Below the pieces are notes generated by a model. It was not told the DNA's origin and did not search any database. It worked only from the letters and a program-made list of their open reading frames with translations. From the NCBI GenBank assembly GCA_035626475.1, contig DASPNP010000016.1, positions 24,366 to 88,365 of the forward strand: a stretch of DNA of 64,000 nt. The letters run 5' to 3'. This document shows positions 35,018 through 44,243 of the stretch, one piece after another (the first letter of the stretch is position 1; every line of letters begins with the position of its first letter). Both the position numbers and the translations under genes were made by a program. The stretch comes from DASPKT01 sp035626475 (GTDB lineage: Bacteria; Pseudomonadota; Alphaproteobacteria; Azospirillales; Azospirillaceae).

Positions 35018-35869
35018 TTAATTCGCGGCGCTCGGGCGGTCCTCGCCGCCGGGCATGTCCCAGCCGGCCTGGCGCACCGCCAGCCCGTAGGTGCGGCTGA
35101 CCGGCACGCGCAGGCCGTTGGACAGCTCCAGGGTCAGGCGCCCGCCCTCGCGGTGGAGCCGGCGCACCGCGTCGCGCGCCACCCACCAGGACCGGTGCAC
35201 CTGCAGCCCCGGCAGCCCGTCCAGCTCCTCGACGGCATCGGCCAGCCGCAGCAGCAGCAGGTCCGATCCGGCCGAGGCGTGGACGCGCAGATAATGGTCC
35301 TCCGCCTCCAGTGCCAGCAGCCGGTCGCCCAGTGGCCGGGGCAGGCGCTTCATGAAGGCCCGCTCGGCGGCGGCGCCGACCGGTCTCGGCGGCTCCGCCA
35401 CGGCGATGTCCCGCGGCGCCGGCGTCTCCTCCACCGGCCGCTCCGCCTCGGCCGTCACGCTCCCGGCCGGTTCGGGCGACGGCCGCCGCAGCGCCTGCCA
35501 GACGATGCCGATGCTGACCGAGATGGTGAACACCTTCACGTACAGCATCGGCAGCAGCTCCAGCGGGAAGGGCTTTCCGGCGCGCAGCGAGGATTCCACC
35601 CAGGCGACGATGAAGGTCATGGGGAAGGCCGCCACGAGGCTCGCCACCGCCATCTCCGCGATGCTCCCCTGCGGGCGGAACCGGGGCGAGGCGCGCAATG
35701 CCGCCAGCACCGGCAGAAGCTGCGCCCAGCCGACCAGCGCCGCCGCGATCCAGTAGGGGAAGCGGGCCTGCCAGGGCATGTCCTTGTAGGTGCCAAACGG
35801 TCCGAGCAGCCCCAGGATGGCGCCCATGACCAGGATGATTCCGAGGTCTCGCAGGTAAATCGGGCGCAT
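35018..35869 (-). CDS. Membrane-anchored LytTR-domain transcriptional regulator
   Basis: 283 residues from the ATG at 35869, which has GAGAGG at good spacing; an in-frame ATG at 35914 has none. Residues about 5-140 form four hydrophobic segments (YLRDLGIILVMGAILGLLG, YWIAAALVGWAQLLPVL, MAVASLVAAFPMTFIVAW, YVKVFTISVSIGIVW). A Pro/Glu linker leads to a LytTR DNA-binding domain from about 185 (LLALEAEDHYLRVHASAGSDLLLLRLADAVEEL, VHRSWWVARDAV, LELSNGLRVPVSRTY). Membrane-tethered LytTR proteins sense through the membrane part without a kinase. It is divergent from the molybdenum hydroxylase genes, which are its obvious candidate target. Confidence 0.88.
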   Translation of the reverse strand: MRPIYLRDLGIILVMGAILGLLGPFGTYKDMPWQARFPYWIAAALVGWAQLLPVLAALRASPRFRPQGSIAEMAVASLVAAFPMTFIVAWVESSLRAGKPFPLELLPMLYVKVFTISVSIGIVWQALRRPSPEPAGSVTAEAERPVEETPAPRDIAVAEPPRPVGAAAERAFMKRLPRPLGDRLLALEAEDHYLRVHASAGSDLLLLRLADAVEELDGLPGLQVHRSWWVARDAVRRLHREGGRLTLELSNGLRVPVSRTYGLAVRQAGWDMPGGEDRPSAAN

Positions 35870-36052
35870 CCGCCTCTCGCGCTTCGTGAATGGCACTTGT
35901 CGCCTTTCCCGCATCCGTCAGCGGCGTTCGCGCAACAGGCGTTGCCGACCAAGCCTGCCGTGGCACTCCCTTGGCCCATCGCCGGGACCATCCGCCCTAG
36001 AACTTTTTGCGGAACATCCGGGGTGCGGGCAAGCATTAACAAGGTGACACTG

Positions 36053-36517
36053 ATGTCCTTCACGGTGAACGTCAACGGCCGCCGCCGCCGCGTCGATGCG
36101 GCCGGCGAGACGCCCCTGCTCTGGGTACTGCGCGAAGAGCTCGGCCTGACCGGGTCCAAGTTCGGCTGCGGCATCGGCAGCTGCGGCGCCTGCACCGTGC
36201 ATGTCGACGGCGCGGCCGTCCGGGCCTGCACGGTCCCGCTGGAGAGCGTCGGCAGCGCCCGCGTGACCACCATCGAGGGGCTGGCAAGGGGCGAGCGGCT
36301 GCACCCGGTGCAGCAGGCCTGGCTGGACGAGGACGTGGCGCAGTGCGGCTACTGCCAGGCGGGGATGATCATGGCGGTGACCGACCTGCTGGCCCGCAAT
36401 CCCGACCCGACCGACACCGACATCGACCAGGCGCTGACCAACATCTGCCGCTGCGGCACCTATCCCCGGATCCGCAAGGCGATCCACCGCGCCGCCCGCC
36501 TCGTGAAGGAGGCGTGA
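36053..36517 (+). CDS. [2Fe-2S] small subunit of molybdenum hydroxylase, module 1 (IorA-like)
   Basis: 154 residues with two 2Fe-2S centres. The plant-ferredoxin type cluster is CGIGSCGACTVHVDG (about 43-58, with a fourth Cys in RACTVPL), and the helical-domain cluster uses CGYCQAGM and CRCGTYPRI. It passes electrons from the molybdenum site of the partner subunit. The start is the ATG at 36053 with AAGGTGAC upstream. The large subunit gene follows after 3 bp. No FAD subunit is present, so the acceptor is probably a cytochrome or quinone, as in isoquinoline 1-oxidoreductase-type enzymes. Confidence 0.93.
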   Translation: MSFTVNVNGRRRRVDAAGETPLLWVLREELGLTGSKFGCGIGSCGACTVHVDGAAVRACTVPLESVGSARVTTIEGLARGERLHPVQQAWLDEDVAQCGYCQAGMIMAVTDLLARNPDPTDTDIDQALTNICRCGTYPRIRKAIHRAARLVKEA

Positions 36518-36520
36518 GCC

Positions 36521-38761
36521 ATGGACGCCACTTTCTCCCCCTCCCGCCGCGGCTTCCTCAAGGTCACGGGCGCCGCCGGCGCGCTGATGGTTTCCTGCCC
36601 GAGCGATCTTCTGGCGGCGCCCGGCCGGGCCGCCCGCGACGCCAAGATCGGGCTCTATGTCCGGATCGACCGTGACGGCCAGGTCACCATCGGCACCGCC
36701 ACGACCGAGCTGGGCCAGGGCACCCTCACCTCGATCCCCATGCTGATCGCCGAGGAGCTGGACGTCGACTTCGCCAAGGTCCGCACCGAGCTGATCCCGA
36801 CGCCCTTCACGGTCGACAAGGGGCGCATCAGGCCGCTGTCCTTCCACTCCGGCGCCGGCGGCAGCAACGCCGTGTGGCGCAGCTACGATCCGGCCCGGCA
36901 GGCGGGGGCGGTCGCCCGGCACCTGCTGGTGCTGGCGGCGGCGGAGCGCTGGGGCGTCGATCCGGCCGAGCTGACGACCCGCGACGGCATGGTGCTGCAC
37001 CCGGGAAAGCGGCGGCGCGCGGATTACGGCGATCTGGCCGAGGCCGCAGCGAAGCTGACCCCGCCGAAGGACCCCCTGCCCCTCAAGCCGCGGTCCGAGC
37101 ACAAGATCATCGGCCGCCCGCAGACGCAGAAGGACGCCCGCGCCATCGTCACGGGACAGCCGCTCTTCGGGCTGGACCGCAGCCTGCCGGGCATGCTGCA
37201 CGCGGTCGTGGCCCGCAGCCCGTTCCTGGGCGGCACTCCCCGCTCGGTGGACGAGACGGCGGCGCGCGCCATTCCGGGCGTCGTGGCGATCCTGCCCATC
37301 GCCGGGCCGAAGCCGGGGGAGCTGTACGGGGTAGGCGGGGTGACCGCCGCGGGCGTGGCGGTGGTGGCCGACGATCTCTGGACGGCCATGCGGGGCCGCG
37401 AGGCGCTGAAGATCGAGTGGGAGCCCGGCCCCGTCCGCGAGACGACGTCGGACCGCATGGCCAAGGGCTGGGAGATGGTGCGCACCGGCCAGGGCCAGGT
37501 CGTCCGCGACACCGGCAACGTTGATCAGGCCTTTGCGGCTGCGGCCCGCACCATGGAGGCGGAGTACGAGTTCCCCATGGCGGCGCACGCCACCATGGAG
37601 CCGCCCAACGCCATCGCCCATCTGGAGGGCGGGCGTCTCAGGATCATCGGCTGCAACCAGCTCCCCCCCATCATGCTGGACATCGTCGCGCGGGTCGCCG
37701 GCGTCGAGGTCGGCAACATCGACTATGAGCCGGTGCGGGCCGGCGGCGGCTTCGGCCGGCGCATCTTCCCGGAGGCGATCTGCGAGGCCGCGTCGCTGAC
37801 GAAGCAGACCGGCCGGCCGGTGAAGGTCGTCTGGACCCGCGAGGACGACATCGCGCACGATCCGTTCCGCCCCGGCGGCTGCCACCGGGTGCGGGCGGCG
37901 CTGGACAAGGACGGGAAGCTGGCGGGCTGGCGCTACGACCTCGCCAGCAAGTCGCAGCTGTCGGACTGGCTGCCGCTTCCGCCGGACCAGCAATGGGGGT
38001 TCGAGGTATTCCCGGACGATTTCCCCGGGATCACGGCGCCCAACCTGCGGGTCGCCTGGCACCGGCTGCCGACCACGGCGCCGCACGGCGCCTGGCGGGC
38101 GCCGGGCTATCTCGCCAACGCCTGGGTCGTGCAGAGCTTCATGGACGAGATCGCCCATGCGCTCGGCCGCGATCCGCTGGAACTCAGGCTCGACTGGCTG
38201 GGAGAGGCGCGGGAGATGAAGTACCAGAACCGCGAGAGCGGCCCGGTCTTCCACACCGGCCGCGCCGCCGCCGTGCTGAAGCTGGCGGCGGAGAAGGCCG
38301 GCTGGGGCACGCCCCTGCCCGCCGGCCGGGGCCGCGGCATCGCCTCGCATTTCGCCTTCGGCACCTATGTCGCCCATGTGGTCGAGGTCACGGTGGCGGA
38401 CGGCGACTTCACGGTCGACCGCGTGGTCAGCGCCATCGACTGCGGCCTCGTCGTCAATCCGAACGGCGTGGTCATGCAGAACGAAGGCGGCATCAACGAC
38501 GCCCTGTCCGCCGCGCGCGGCCAGGAGATCACCGTGCGGGACGGCAAGGTCGAGCAGTCGAACTTCCACGACTACGAGATGATGCGCATCGACCGCGCGG
38601 CGACACGGATCGAGACCCATATCGTGCCCAGCGAGGCCACCCCGCGCGGCATGGGCGAGCCCCCGCTCCCGCCCCTGACGCCGGCCCTGTGCAACGCGCT
38701 GTTCGCGGCGACCGGCAAGCGCATCCGCCGCCTGCCGATCCGCGGCCAGCTGACGGCGTGA
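36521..38761 (+). CDS. Molybdopterin-binding large subunit of aldehyde/isoquinoline oxidoreductase-like enzyme, module 1
   Basis: 746 residues. A Tat signal is visible (PSRRGFLKVTGAAGALMVS), implying export as a folded cofactor-containing enzyme. Cofactor and active-site features: TTELGQGTLTSIPMLIAEEL, GGGFGRRIFPEAICEAA (molybdopterin contact), and the C-terminal GMGEPPLPPLTPALCNA, which carries the catalytic Glu position of the family (GxGE). The enzyme hydroxylates an aldehyde or N-heterocycle with water-derived oxygen. Translationally linked to its small subunit. Confidence 0.92.
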   Translation: MDATFSPSRRGFLKVTGAAGALMVSCPSDLLAAPGRAARDAKIGLYVRIDRDGQVTIGTATTELGQGTLTSIPMLIAEELDVDFAKVRTELIPTPFTVDKGRIRPLSFHSGAGGSNAVWRSYDPARQAGAVARHLLVLAAAERWGVDPAELTTRDGMVLHPGKRRRADYGDLAEAAAKLTPPKDPLPLKPRSEHKIIGRPQTQKDARAIVTGQPLFGLDRSLPGMLHAVVARSPFLGGTPRSVDETAARAIPGVVAILPIAGPKPGELYGVGGVTAAGVAVVADDLWTAMRGREALKIEWEPGPVRETTSDRMAKGWEMVRTGQGQVVRDTGNVDQAFAAAARTMEAEYEFPMAAHATMEPPNAIAHLEGGRLRIIGCNQLPPIMLDIVARVAGVEVGNIDYEPVRAGGGFGRRIFPEAICEAASLTKQTGRPVKVVWTREDDIAHDPFRPGGCHRVRAALDKDGKLAGWRYDLASKSQLSDWLPLPPDQQWGFEVFPDDFPGITAPNLRVAWHRLPTTAPHGAWRAPGYLANAWVVQSFMDEIAHALGRDPLELRLDWLGEAREMKYQNRESGPVFHTGRAAAVLKLAAEKAGWGTPLPAGRGRGIASHFAFGTYVAHVVEVTVADGDFTVDRVVSAIDCGLVVNPNGVVMQNEGGINDALSAARGQEITVRDGKVEQSNFHDYEMMRIDRAATRIETHIVPSEATPRGMGEPPLPPLTPALCNALFAATGKRIRRLPIRGQLTA

Positions 38762-38830
38762 CGGGCCCCGCTCCGTAACGGTCCGGAAACCGTTTGCGCC
38801 TTGGCGTCCGGGGCGCCGGCGGCCTATCCT

Positions 38831-38860
38831 CCCTGCCCGAAGCAACCCCCTCGGGCAGGG
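38831..38860. promoter_or_regulatory. Perfect 10-bp inverted repeat immediately upstream of module 2
   Basis: CCCTGCCCGA (38831-38840) and TCGGGCAGGG (38851-38860) flank a 10-nt loop. The 3' arm ends in the GGGAGAA that looks like the ribosome binding site of the next gene (ATG at 38873). An RNA stem here could terminate module 1 transcripts or hide the ribosome binding site. Confidence 0.6.
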
Positions 38861-38872
38861 AGAATTTCCCCA

Positions 38873-39319
38873 ATGGTCAAGCTCACCGTCAACGGTGCCC
38901 CGCACACGCTCGACGCCGATCCGGAGATGCCGCTGCTCTGGGCGCTCCGGGACATATTGAACCTGACCGGCACCAAGTATGGCTGCGGCGTCGCCCAGTG
39001 CGGCGCCTGCACCATCCATCTTGACGGGCAGCCGGTGCGCGCCTGCGCCACGCCGCTGGCCGCGGCCGAGGGCGCCAAGGTGACGACCATCGAGGGGCTG
39101 GGCGGCGACCATCCCGTGCAGAAGGCCTGGGTCGAGGCGCAGGTGCCGCAGTGCGGCTACTGCCAGAGCGGCCAGATCATGAGCGCCGCCGCGCTGCTGG
39201 CGCAGAACCCCAAGCCCGCCGACGCCGACATCGACGCCGCCATGGAGGGCAATCTCTGCCGCTGCGGCACCTACCCCCGCATCAAGGGCGCCATCAAGCG
39301 CGCCGCCGGCGTCGCCTGA
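38873..39319 (+). CDS. [2Fe-2S] small subunit of molybdenum hydroxylase, module 2 (IorA-like)
   Basis: 148 residues. Same architecture as the module 1 small subunit: CGVAQCGACTIHLDGQPVRAC for the first cluster and CGYCQSGQI plus CRCGTYPRIKGAI for the second. Overall identity with module 1 is high by eye, so the modules arose by duplication. The large subunit begins 11 bp later. It starts at 38873 just after the inverted repeat described above. Confidence 0.93.
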   Translation: MVKLTVNGAPHTLDADPEMPLLWALRDILNLTGTKYGCGVAQCGACTIHLDGQPVRACATPLAAAEGAKVTTIEGLGGDHPVQKAWVEAQVPQCGYCQSGQIMSAAALLAQNPKPADADIDAAMEGNLCRCGTYPRIKGAIKRAAGVA

Positions 39320-39330
39320 GGGAGGCCATC

Positions 39331-41541
39331 ATGACCATCGCGCCAGACACCATTGCGCTTGGCCGCCGCCTGCTGCTGAAGACCATGGGCGGCCTCGCCG
39401 TCGCCGTGAGCATCCCCCTGGACGCGCTGGCGCAGCAGACCCCGCCCGCCGCACCCCCGCCCCCGGCCACCCCGCCGCTGCTGGCCGGCGCCGCCGGCGC
39501 CAACCGCCAGGCCGGCATGCTGACCGCCTATGTCGTGGTGCGGCCGGACGGCAAGGTGCTGCTGCTGTCGCCCACCACCGAGATGGGCCAGGGCACCAGC
39601 ACCGCCCATGCCGCCATCCTGGCCGACGAGCTGGGCGTCAGGATCGAGGACGTGACCGTCGAGACGGCGCAGCCGGCCGATCCCTGGCGCTGGGGCCCGG
39701 CGACGGGCCGCACGATGGGCTCCGGCGGCAGCTGGGGCGTGCGCCGCTGGGCGCCCTATGTCCGCCAGGCCAGCGCCCAGGCGCGCGAGATGCTGGTGAC
39801 GGCGGCCGCCGCCCGCCTGTCCGTTCCGGCCGCCGAGCTGGTGGTCGAGGACGGCCGCATCCTGCACAAGGCGTCGAACCGCGGCCTCGGCATCGGCGAG
39901 GTGGCGGAGGAGGCCGGCAAGCTGGCCCCGCCCGCCTCGCCCCGCTTTGCCGATCCGGCGCGCTACCGCTATGTCGGCAAGGAAGTGCCCCGGCTGGACA
40001 TCCCGGCCAAGACGACCGGCGCGCAAATCTACAGCTTCGACTTCAAGCTGCCGGGCATGCTCTATGCCTGCGCCCGCTTCAACCCCGTCTTCCACGCCGA
40101 TTTCGCCAGCTTCGACGCCGCCAGCGCCAGGACGGTCAAGGGCGTGCGCGACGTGGTGAAGATTCCCGGTGGTGCCGCGATCATCGCCGACAGCGCCTGG
40201 GCCGCCATGAAGGGTGCGGACGCGCTGAAGTTCGTGGCCGCCCCCAGCCCGCAGGACAGCCTGGACAGCGCTGCCATCTCCGCCGCCATGCGCGAGGGGC
40301 TGGGCGCTTCGACGTCCGCCGTCGCCAAGGAGGAGGGTGACTTGGCCGCCGCCTTCGCCGGGGCCGCCAAGGTCGTCGAGGCCGACTACGAGGTGCCCTA
40401 CATCAGCCACGCGCCGATGGAGCCCTGGAGCTGCACCGCCCAGTTCAAGGACGGGGTGCTGGAGCTGTGGGCGCCGACCCAGGTGCAGGACCGGTCCTTG
40501 CGCACCGCCATGCGGGTGGCGGAGCTGCCGGAGGACAAGGTGCGCATCCACACCGTCTCGATCGGCGGCGGCTTCGGCCGGCGGCTGGCGGACGACGGCA
40601 TTCCCGGCGCCGTGCTGGCGGCCAAGGCCGTGCCCGGCACGCCGGTGAAGTTCTTCTGGCGCCGCGAGGACGAGATGGAGCGCGGCTGGTTCCGCCCGGC
40701 CCAGGCGGCGCGGCTGCGCGCGGCGCTGGCCGCCGACGGCACGCTGCTGGGCCTGTCCTTCCGCGCATCCGGCCCCTCCATGCGCATGGAGTTCGCGCCG
40801 GGCAACATGAAAGAGGGCGACCTCGACGGCGCCTCGGTGCAGGACCTGCCGAACCTGCGCTACAAGAAGGGCGCCTACAAGGTCGACTACGCCATGCGGC
40901 ACTTCAAGGTGACCGCCGCGCCCTGGCGCTCGGTCGGCGCCACGCAGAACGCCTTCTTCCTGGAATGCTTCATCGACGAGGTCGCCGCGGCCGCCGGCCA
41001 GGACCCCGTCGCCTACCGCAAGCGCCTGCTGGCCCATGACAAGCGCGCGCTGAAGGTGGTGGACACCGCCGCCGAGAAGTCCGGCTGGGGCCGCAAGCTG
41101 CCCGAGGGACGGGCGCTGGGCTTCGCCTTCTTCGAGAGCTACGGCAGCCTTTGTGCCCATGTCGCGGAGGTCTCGCTGAAGGACGGGCGGCCCCGGGTGC
41201 ACAAGGTCACGGCGGTGCTGGATTGCGGCGACCTGGTGCTGCCCGACGGTGCCCGCAGCCAGGTCGAGGGCGGCGTCATCCAGGGCCTGTCCACCTGCCT
41301 GCACGAGGCGGCGACCATCAAGGGCGGGCAGACGGCGGAGAAGAATTTCGACTCCTACCAGCTGCTGCGCATGCCCGAGGCGCCCGTCGTCGACGTACAC
41401 TTCATCCGCAGCGGCGAGCCCCTGGGCGGCGTCGGCGAGCCCGGCCTGCCGCCGGTCACGCCCGCCGTGGTGAACGCGGTGTCCGCTCTCACCGGCAAGC
41501 GCGTCCGCACCCTGCCGCTGGACAAGGCGCTGCAGGCGTAG
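39331..41541 (+). CDS. Molybdopterin-binding large subunit of aldehyde/isoquinoline oxidoreductase-like enzyme, module 2
   Basis: 736 residues from the ATG at 39331 with GAGGGAGG upstream. The N-terminus (LGRRLLLKTMGGLAVAVSIPLDALAQ) is a twin-arginine-type signal; a Pro-rich linker follows. TTEMGQGTSTAHAAILADELG, IGGGFGRRLADDG and GGVGEPGLPPVTPAVVNAV are the cofactor-binding and catalytic segments, with the GxGE glutamate present. It is clearly a paralogue of module 1 but diverged in the substrate-facing middle. The substrate is unknown. It probably forms a complex with the small subunit encoded just before. Confidence 0.92.
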   Translation: MTIAPDTIALGRRLLLKTMGGLAVAVSIPLDALAQQTPPAAPPPPATPPLLAGAAGANRQAGMLTAYVVVRPDGKVLLLSPTTEMGQGTSTAHAAILADELGVRIEDVTVETAQPADPWRWGPATGRTMGSGGSWGVRRWAPYVRQASAQAREMLVTAAAARLSVPAAELVVEDGRILHKASNRGLGIGEVAEEAGKLAPPASPRFADPARYRYVGKEVPRLDIPAKTTGAQIYSFDFKLPGMLYACARFNPVFHADFASFDAASARTVKGVRDVVKIPGGAAIIADSAWAAMKGADALKFVAAPSPQDSLDSAAISAAMREGLGASTSAVAKEEGDLAAAFAGAAKVVEADYEVPYISHAPMEPWSCTAQFKDGVLELWAPTQVQDRSLRTAMRVAELPEDKVRIHTVSIGGGFGRRLADDGIPGAVLAAKAVPGTPVKFFWRREDEMERGWFRPAQAARLRAALAADGTLLGLSFRASGPSMRMEFAPGNMKEGDLDGASVQDLPNLRYKKGAYKVDYAMRHFKVTAAPWRSVGATQNAFFLECFIDEVAAAAGQDPVAYRKRLLAHDKRALKVVDTAAEKSGWGRKLPEGRALGFAFFESYGSLCAHVAEVSLKDGRPRVHKVTAVLDCGDLVLPDGARSQVEGGVIQGLSTCLHEAATIKGGQTAEKNFDSYQLLRMPEAPVVDVHFIRSGEPLGGVGEPGLPPVTPAVVNAVSALTGKRVRTLPLDKALQA

Positions 41542-41578
41542 GGGCGGGGCTCCGCCTCTCGACCGTGTTTCCCCTTCC

Positions 41579-41750
41579 CCGTCACCCCGGCGAAAGCCGG
41601 GGCCCAGGGGTTGCAGCGGGATACGGTCGATGCAGCGCCTGTGTGTCGTTAAGTCGGCTGGAGCTGTGGGCATTGTGCGCCCTGGGGGCGCGCTTCATTG
41701 GTGGTTCATGGCTGCAACCCCTGGGTCCCGGCTTTCGCCGGGATGACGGT
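41579..41750. repeat. Dispersed inverted repeat, family A copy 6 (no inner palindrome)
   Basis: Outer arms CCGTCACCCCGGCGAAAGCC with CCCAGGGGTTGCAG and the inverted GCTGCAACCCCTGGGTCCCG with GGATGACGG. The interior has no GTAGGTCGCATGGAG module. The rest of the 342-bp gap (to 41883) shows no gene. Confidence 0.82.
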
Positions 41751-41883
41751 TGGAAAAAGGGCCGACGGGTGAGATCCGAACCACCGGTTCCCCAACGGGC
41801 CTACCGCATTGCCCCATGTCCTGACGGCCGCCGCCGCATTAGTCTAGCGTCCGATAGAGCGAAGAAGTCAAAGGGACTGGTAC

Positions 41884-42774
41884 ATGGCGAGCCTGCGGGC
41901 GCATCTGGTGAGCTTTCTGCTGCGCCGGACCATGAAGCGGCAGCTGGAGGCGGCGCAGGACGCCGAGGATGTCCGCGCCATCTTCAACCGGGGCGTCCCC
42001 GCCAGCACGGCGGGGGTCCGCATCCTGGCGGACAAGCTGGGCGGCGTGCCCGGCGAATGGGTGGAGCCGAAGCGGGGTGCGCCCGTCGGCCACATGCTGT
42101 TCCTGCACGGCGGCGGCTATGTCGCCTGCTCGGCCAGGACTCACCGGCCCTACACCACCTGGTTCGCGCGGGCGGGATTCCGCGTCTTCGCGCCCGACTA
42201 CCGGCTGGCGCCCGAGCACCCCTTCCCCGCCGGGCTGGAAGACGCGCTGGCCTGTTACGAGGAGCTGCGGGTGCGGCCGGGGCCACTGGTGCTGGCGGGC
42301 GATTCCGCCGGCGGGGGCTTGGCCCTGTCGCTGCTGCTGAGCCTGAAGGCCCGCGACCTGCCGATGCCGCGCGCCGCCGCCCTGTTCTCCCCCGTCACCG
42401 ACCTGATGGCGACGGGCGCGTCCATCCGCGAGAACGACGGGCGTTGCGCCATGTTCAGGGGCGACCGGATGCGCCTGATGGCCCCGGCCTATGTGCCCAA
42501 CCACACCGCCGACGACCCGGTCGCCTCGCCGCTCTATGGCGATCTCGCCGGCCTGCCGCCGCTGCTGTTCCATGTCGGCGCCGACGAGGTGCTGCGCGAC
42601 GACAGCGTGCGCGCGGCCGAGAAGGCCAGGGATGCCGGCGTCAAGGCGGAGCTGAAGGTCTGGCCGGCCGTGCCGCACGACTGGCAGCTGATGCACAGCT
42701 TCATTCCGGAAGGGAAACAATCCTTGAAGGAGGCCAATCGCTTCCTGCGGCGGCATGCCGGGATCGTGCCGTGA
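41884..42774 (+). CDS. HSL-family alpha/beta hydrolase (esterase)
   Basis: 296 residues. The hormone-sensitive-lipase oxyanion motif HGGGY starts at His75, the nucleophile elbow is GDSAGGG with Ser141, and the Asp and His of the triad fit GADEVLRDD and VPHDWQLMHSF near the C-terminus. It should hydrolyse short acyl esters in the cytoplasm. The downstream Baeyer-Villiger-type monooxygenase starts 4 bp before its stop (GTGA overlap), an arrangement expected when a ketone is oxidised to an ester and then hydrolysed. Confidence 0.93.
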   Translation: MASLRAHLVSFLLRRTMKRQLEAAQDAEDVRAIFNRGVPASTAGVRILADKLGGVPGEWVEPKRGAPVGHMLFLHGGGYVACSARTHRPYTTWFARAGFRVFAPDYRLAPEHPFPAGLEDALACYEELRVRPGPLVLAGDSAGGGLALSLLLSLKARDLPMPRAAALFSPVTDLMATGASIRENDGRCAMFRGDRMRLMAPAYVPNHTADDPVASPLYGDLAGLPPLLFHVGADEVLRDDSVRAAEKARDAGVKAELKVWPAVPHDWQLMHSFIPEGKQSLKEANRFLRRHAGIVP

Positions 42775-44243
42775 GCGGCTCGGACGTCGAGGTCGCCATC
42801 ATCGGGTCCGGCTTCGCCGGCCTGGCCATGGCGATCCGGCTGGCGCTACGGGGCGAGCGGCGCTTCCGCATCCTGGAGAAGGCGGCGGAGATCGGCGGCA
42901 CCTGGCGCGACAACACCTATCCCGGCTGCGCCTGCGACATCCCCTCGCCGCTCTACTCCCTCAGCTTCGAGCCGAACCGCGACTGGACGCGCCTCTACCC
43001 GACCCAGCCGGAGATCTGGTCCTATATGCGCGCCGCCGTCGACCGCCACGGCCTGCGCGCCCAGACCTGGCTGAACGCCGAGGTGGCGGAGGCCGCCTTC
43101 GACGAGGCGGCAGGCCTATGGCGCATCCGCACGGCGGACGGGCGCGCGCTGACCGCCCGCTTCCTGGTCTCCGGCATGGGCGGGCTGTCGCGGCCGGCCG
43201 TCCCGGACCTGCCCGGGCTGGACCGGTTCCGGGGGAAAATCTTCCATTCCGCCGCCTGGGACCATGGCTACGACCTCCGGGACAAGCGGGTGGCGGTGAT
43301 CGGCACCGGGGCGAGTGCTGTGCAGTTCGTGCCGGAGATCGCCCCCAAGGTATCCCGGCTGCACCTGTTCCAGCGAACCCCCAACTGGATCATTCCGAAA
43401 GCGGATCGATCCTTCGGGCCCTTCGAGCGCTGGCTGGTCCGCAACGTCGCCGCCTACCGCAAGGCGCTGCGCGGTTGGATCTACGCCTATCATGAGCTGC
43501 GCTTCATGGGCTTCAGCGGCAATGAGCGGCTGCGGCGCTTCGTCGAGGGACAGGCGCTGCGCCATTTGGCGCGGCAGGTGCCGGACCCGGAGCTCCGCGC
43601 CCAGCTGACGCCCGACTATGCGCTGGGCTGCAAGCGGGTGCTGATCTCCAACGAATTCTATCCGGCCCTGACCCGGCCCAACGTGCATCTGGAGACGGCG
43701 GGCGTGCGCGGGATCGAGGAGGATGCGGTCGTCACTGCCGATGGGCGGCGGCTGGAAGTCGACGCGATCATCCTCGCCACCGGCTTCCGCGCGGCCGAGG
43801 TGCCGGCGCCGGTGCGCATCCTGGGGCGCGGCGGGGTCGACCTGTCGGACGCCTGGGCCGACGGCATATCGGCCTATCTGGGCCTGCTGGTGAAGGACTA
43901 TCCCAACCTGTTCCTGCTGATCGGGCCGAACACCGGCCTCGGCCACAACTCCATCATCTTCATGATCGAGGCGCAGGTGGACTACATCCTGCGCTGCCTG
44001 GACCTGATGCGCGCGCGGGGAGCATCGCTGGTGGAGGTCACCGCCCGGGCGCAGGACGGCTTCAACCGGGAGATCCAGGAGAAGCTCCGCCGCACCGTCT
44101 GGCTGTCCGGCTGCCGCAGCTGGTACCTGGATTCGCGCGGCCGCAACGTCACCCTCTGGCCCGACTTCACCGCCCGCTTCTGGGCCCGGACAAGGCGGGT
44201 GCGCGAGGCCGACCTGCGCTTCGCCGCAGTACCCGCCGAATGA
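42771..44243 (+). CDS. Baeyer-Villiger-type flavin monooxygenase
   Basis: 490 residues starting at a GTG overlapping the esterase stop. FAD motif GSGFAG at 12-17, the Baeyer-Villiger fingerprint F-x-G-x-x-x-H-x-x-x-W at 153-163 (FRGKIFHSAAW) and the NADPH motif GTGASA shortly after. ILATGF and LIGPNTGLGHNSIIFMIEAQVDYI complete the family pattern. It would insert oxygen next to a carbonyl, giving an ester or lactone. The DUF2161 gene starts inside its last codon (ATGA). Confidence 0.93.
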   Translation: MSGSDVEVAIIGSGFAGLAMAIRLALRGERRFRILEKAAEIGGTWRDNTYPGCACDIPSPLYSLSFEPNRDWTRLYPTQPEIWSYMRAAVDRHGLRAQTWLNAEVAEAAFDEAAGLWRIRTADGRALTARFLVSGMGGLSRPAVPDLPGLDRFRGKIFHSAAWDHGYDLRDKRVAVIGTGASAVQFVPEIAPKVSRLHLFQRTPNWIIPKADRSFGPFERWLVRNVAAYRKALRGWIYAYHELRFMGFSGNERLRRFVEGQALRHLARQVPDPELRAQLTPDYALGCKRVLISNEFYPALTRPNVHLETAGVRGIEEDAVVTADGRRLEVDAIILATGFRAAEVPAPVRILGRGGVDLSDAWADGISAYLGLLVKDYPNLFLLIGPNTGLGHNSIIFMIEAQVDYILRCLDLMRARGASLVEVTARAQDGFNREIQEKLRRTVWLSGCRSWYLDSRGRNVTLWPDFTARFWARTRRVREADLRFAAVPAE

